Below are positions 61,738-64,000 of a DNA stretch of 64,000 nt, one piece after another. The stretch's first letter is position 1; each line of letters begins with the position of its first letter. The stretch covers positions 5,926,170-5,990,169 of the forward strand of contig CM037830.1 in assembly GCA_021234535.1 (NCBI GenBank), in the 5' to 3' direction. Source of the stretch: Stichopus chloronotus (Eukaryota > Echinodermata > Holothuroidea > Aspidochirotida > Stichopodidae). The notes beneath the pieces were generated by a model. That model was given only the letters and a program-made list of their open reading frames with translations, did no database searches and was not told the DNA's origin. A program made the translations under genes and the position numbers.

Positions 61738-62139
61738 TCACATGTCGTCGTACTCTTTAGATCCGAATAAACTAGGATATCTATCATTGATGGACTCTGC
61801 TCTGTTGTAAAACACAGCCCACGCTAGCCCTTGAATCGGTGCAAAAAAGGAGTACATTTCCGGAAGTTTTAAAATATCCTGGGGGCGCTCGATGAGTCTC
61901 CTCGCCGTCGATATAATCAGGTTGCAATTGCTGGCTCCGATCGCCATGGAAACGGCGACGCATTTTTGGTACGATAGTCGCAAGATAAAAGCAGATAGGA
62001 AACCGAGGAGGTAGGCAGTCACTGGAAGAGCGAAAGCCGCGGCGAAGAGTCTCCATTCTGCGTCGAATTGAGATGGGTGGATGATGGCCGTGATTGACGC
62101 CACTAGCAACGTCTCCACGAGGAAGGCAAAACTCAGATA
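61738..62139 (-). CDS. SLC10-family carrier, terminal exon
   Basis: 133 codons plus TGA at 61738-61740. Acceptor is CCCTCCAG on the minus strand. Starts YLSFAFLVETLLVASITAII (membrane segment), then LFAAAFALPVTAYLLGFLSA, then the SMAIGASNCNL signature (exon residues 64-74), a polar loop RRLIERPQDILKL, a last hydrophobic helix MYSFFAPIQGLAWAVFYN, and a short charged tail ending KEYDDM. Confidence 0.92.
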   Translation of the reverse strand, partial: YLSFAFLVETLLVASITAIIHPSQFDAEWRLFAAAFALPVTAYLLGFLSAFILRLSYQKCVAVSMAIGASNCNLIISTARRLIERPQDILKLPEMYSFFAPIQGLAWAVFYNRAESINDRYPSLFGSKEYDDM

Positions 62140-62840
62140 CTGGAGGGAAAATTACAGACGTAATTTAGCAAATGAATACAAATAAAAGCCGGAAAACAGT
62201 TAAGAGGTAAATGCAGGAAACATTGTGTGTTTTTACATAATAGTCCATCACGCACACTGTGACCGGATGACTTGAAGTTCAATAAACCAATGAGTAAATG
62301 CCTGTTATGACCCATTTTGTAACAACTACCAAATGCGACAAACTTTGTAACATTTGTTTCATTTTGGACCAAGTTTCATAGTTGTTACCTTTTAGGGCAG
62401 AAAGTTGTTACATTCTGGAACAACTTGTCACATTTTGGTCAGTTGTTACAAAATGGGTCTTAACAATGCCGGTAATATTTCAGTATAGTACAAATCAATA
62501 GGTCTAATCTGTTTTCTGTTTAAAATGTTAAATGAGTGAGTTGCATTCTAATTTCGGTGTAATTGGTGTAAAGAGGTATAAAGAATGAAGGGAGAAGAAC
62601 CACTATCATACATATTACAAAATTTGTCTTACCTTCGCCATGTATTTTGCTGCTTTCGGTAGGAATGCTCTCACGAACATGCCACATCCCATTGGTAAGA
62701 TGATGATGGAGAGATACATACCTACATCTTGCGGGCTAGCTGTGATGAAGACGGAATTAGTCCAAACGTTGGAGTAGAAATAGAACCACATAGGCAGCAG
62801 CCCAATGGCTAAAGTAGTGGACATCGCAGTCATAAGAACA
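61738..62840 (-). CDS. SLC10 (sodium/bile acid cotransporter) family carrier, last two exons, partial
   Basis: The visible coding sequence is 62633-62840 then 61738-62139, joined in phase 0, about 202 residues to the stop. SLC10 carriers move bile acids, steroid sulphates or other organic anions across the plasma membrane, usually with sodium (established). Family marks seen: VLMTAMSTTLAIGLLPMWFYFYS (written in two parts: VLMTAMSTTLAIG and LLPMWFYFYS), LPMGCGMFVR, LPVTAYLLGFLSAF, and the signature SMAIGASNCNL. About five to six hydrophobic segments, equivalent to the C-terminal half of a roughly ten-helix carrier. Unusual: in the signature, sodium-carriers such as NTCP and ASBT have Glu and Gln where this protein has Ala (codon 61942-61944) and Ser (61930-61932). 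Earlier exons, including the N terminus, lie beyond 64000. Which SLC10 member it is cannot be told. Confidence 0.9.
62140..62632 (-). other. SLC10-family gene intron
   Basis: 493 bp, GTAAGA donor and CCAG acceptor on the minus strand. It contains the 163-bp foldback element at 62303-62465. Confidence 0.85.
62303..62465. mobile_element. 163-bp foldback MITE with ATGCC duplication
   Basis: Arms beginning TGTTATGACCCATTTTGTAA (left) and, inverted, TGTTAAGACCCATTTTGTAA (right) have one mismatch in 25 bp (62303-62327 and 62441-62465). Weaker pairing continues inward for about 35 bp. A perfect 5-bp direct repeat ATGCC flanks it (62298-62302 and 62466-62470). The interior repeats GTTGTTAC-like motifs. 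Non-coding. Confidence 0.85.
62633..62840 (-). CDS. SLC10-family carrier, penultimate exon
   Basis: 208 bp. On the minus strand the acceptor CTTTGCAG precedes the exon and the donor AAG/GTAAGA follows it. The first base completes a codon begun in an upstream exon outside the window. It encodes two membrane segments, the first being the highly conserved VLMTAMSTTLAIG helix. Confidence 0.92.
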
Positions 62841-64000
62841 CTGCAAAGAAAAGAAAGTAAAGTTACTTGAGAAGCCAATGGAATCAAGGAATTGAAAGGT
62901 GCTTAAAGTCTCTAACTAACAACCCGGGTACTAGAGTCGATTTCCTTTGATATTACATGATATTACACAGAAGATATCAAGCTTCTGTCACCCTATACAG
63001 ATGGTATTACAGATAATAAAACACTACGAAACGTTCACTGGTACCTGCTGATCTCTTCACACTTTATATTTGTTTATTGCTATGCTTGTATATGTATCAA
63101 GGGATACTCACCATTATTCAATACTCACCCAAGGATTACTCACCCAATATTCGATGTAGCTCTCTAATAAAAGCTAAAATTTTGCAGTTTACCGCATCAA
63201 CTTCCTAGCAGGGGGAATTTTCGCTCAACGAAAAATGTCAATTGCATCTTACTGTTCTCAGTCACGCAGCCAGAGACATGTTAGCATGTCATAGAACCCT
63301 GTCACTACTGTCAGTATCCGGAGGCCCACTTTACTACATATCCATATTGACCACACATTGCACTACTACACTGTGCATATTTACTAAGTTCACGTTTCAG
63401 AGTTCCCTTTAAAGTGCATAGGGATATATGAAACACATCTTACATAACTTTTTGCACTTTCTTCCTCCAAATCTAGTAGAACCATACCTATTAAACAGAT
63501 TTGTGTTGGAAAATGATCTGCCAATGACAAATCCTGTCGGAGAGCGTCCCAGTAGAGAGAAAAAACAGTTAATATTTGGATTTTTCTTATGTTGACGCCA
63601 GAAAGATAATATTCATGAGTGTGTGTTTCATGCCATCAATGTCTACCTGCAGAGTTCAGGTAAACATTGATACCCTTCGACAAAACAACTTTCCATGTTC
63701 AAGCTAGGGAGGGGGGGGTGGGGGCACAAAAGACACACTCATAGTGGCGGAGCTGACATATGGTAAAGGGACAGTTCCCCCCCCCACCCACCCAGACCGA
63801 CTCAAAGCCTGGGATTACCGGTGTCCTTTTTAGCTTACCACAAAAAGAGAAAAAATAAAATCGCACCCCTCTCTATAGTCCTGTAGTCCTATAACTCCAA
63901 CAGTCCTGCCGGCAACCCCACCCCCATTCATTGCCGTTAAAATCCAGTGGGTGCTTCTATTATACAGCACCCCTTAAAGCCATTTTCGCCCCTCTGCCAG
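62841..64000 (-). other. Upstream intron of SLC10-family gene (to window edge)
   Basis: No exon encoding the expected preceding SLC10 block (Gly/Asn-rich, before VLMT) was found, so this is read as intron. It includes a G run near 63710-63718 and C runs near 63778-63786. Confidence 0.6.

Noticed and set aside
61784..62056. 90-codon minus-strand frame
   Set aside because: Out-of-frame shadow of the SLC10 terminal exon.
1..64000. CRISPR arrays, operons, bacterial mobile systems
   Set aside because: The window is intron-bearing animal DNA; no regularly spaced direct repeats or operon-like coding runs were seen.

Overview
This window is nuclear DNA from an animal. Genes are split by introns with ordinary GT...AG boundaries, intergenic space is large, base composition is AT-rich, and there are microsatellites, long G/C homopolymer runs and many small non-autonomous DNA transposons. 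The two recognised proteins (a centriolar distal-appendage protein and an SLC10-type carrier) point to a ciliated metazoan. The style of the repeats suggests a marine invertebrate, perhaps an echinoderm, but that placement is an impression and was not tested.

Region 1-39,182 holds no gene I can support. It contains simple repeats, three dispersed-repeat families that recur elsewhere in the window (about 1.7/6.1/38.7 kb, 8.4/10.7 kb, and 9.0/45.9 kb), a small foldback element with a 5-bp target duplication (30.8 kb), a decayed non-LTR retrotransposon reverse transcriptase on the minus strand (32.2-33.4 kb) and a hAT-like element (34.6-35.8 kb). One TATA-Inr arrangement at 9.73 kb is a speculative promoter.

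Region 39,183-60,360 is one gene on the plus strand: a complete CEP83 (CCDC41) orthologue. Its 12 coding exons join in frame at every junction into a 709-residue coiled-coil protein, close to the roughly 700 residues of the vertebrate protein. Its introns carry mobile DNA: a 157-160 bp tandem array with a dimeric period (intron 2), a 415-bp foldback element flanked by TTA (intron 5), a 317-bp foldback element flanked by TTAA (intron 11), and one copy of a dispersed repeat whose other copy lies just upstream of the gene.

Region 61,738-64,000 holds the last two exons of an SLC10 (sodium/bile acid cotransporter family) gene on the minus strand, tail to tail with CEP83. Its earlier exons lie beyond the right edge. 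In the conserved signature of the C-terminal half, the acidic residue and the glutamine that coordinate sodium in characterised members are alanine and serine here. I consider this the most biologically interesting point in the window. I found no convincing sign of a wholly new multi-gene system; the two genes have no evident functional link.
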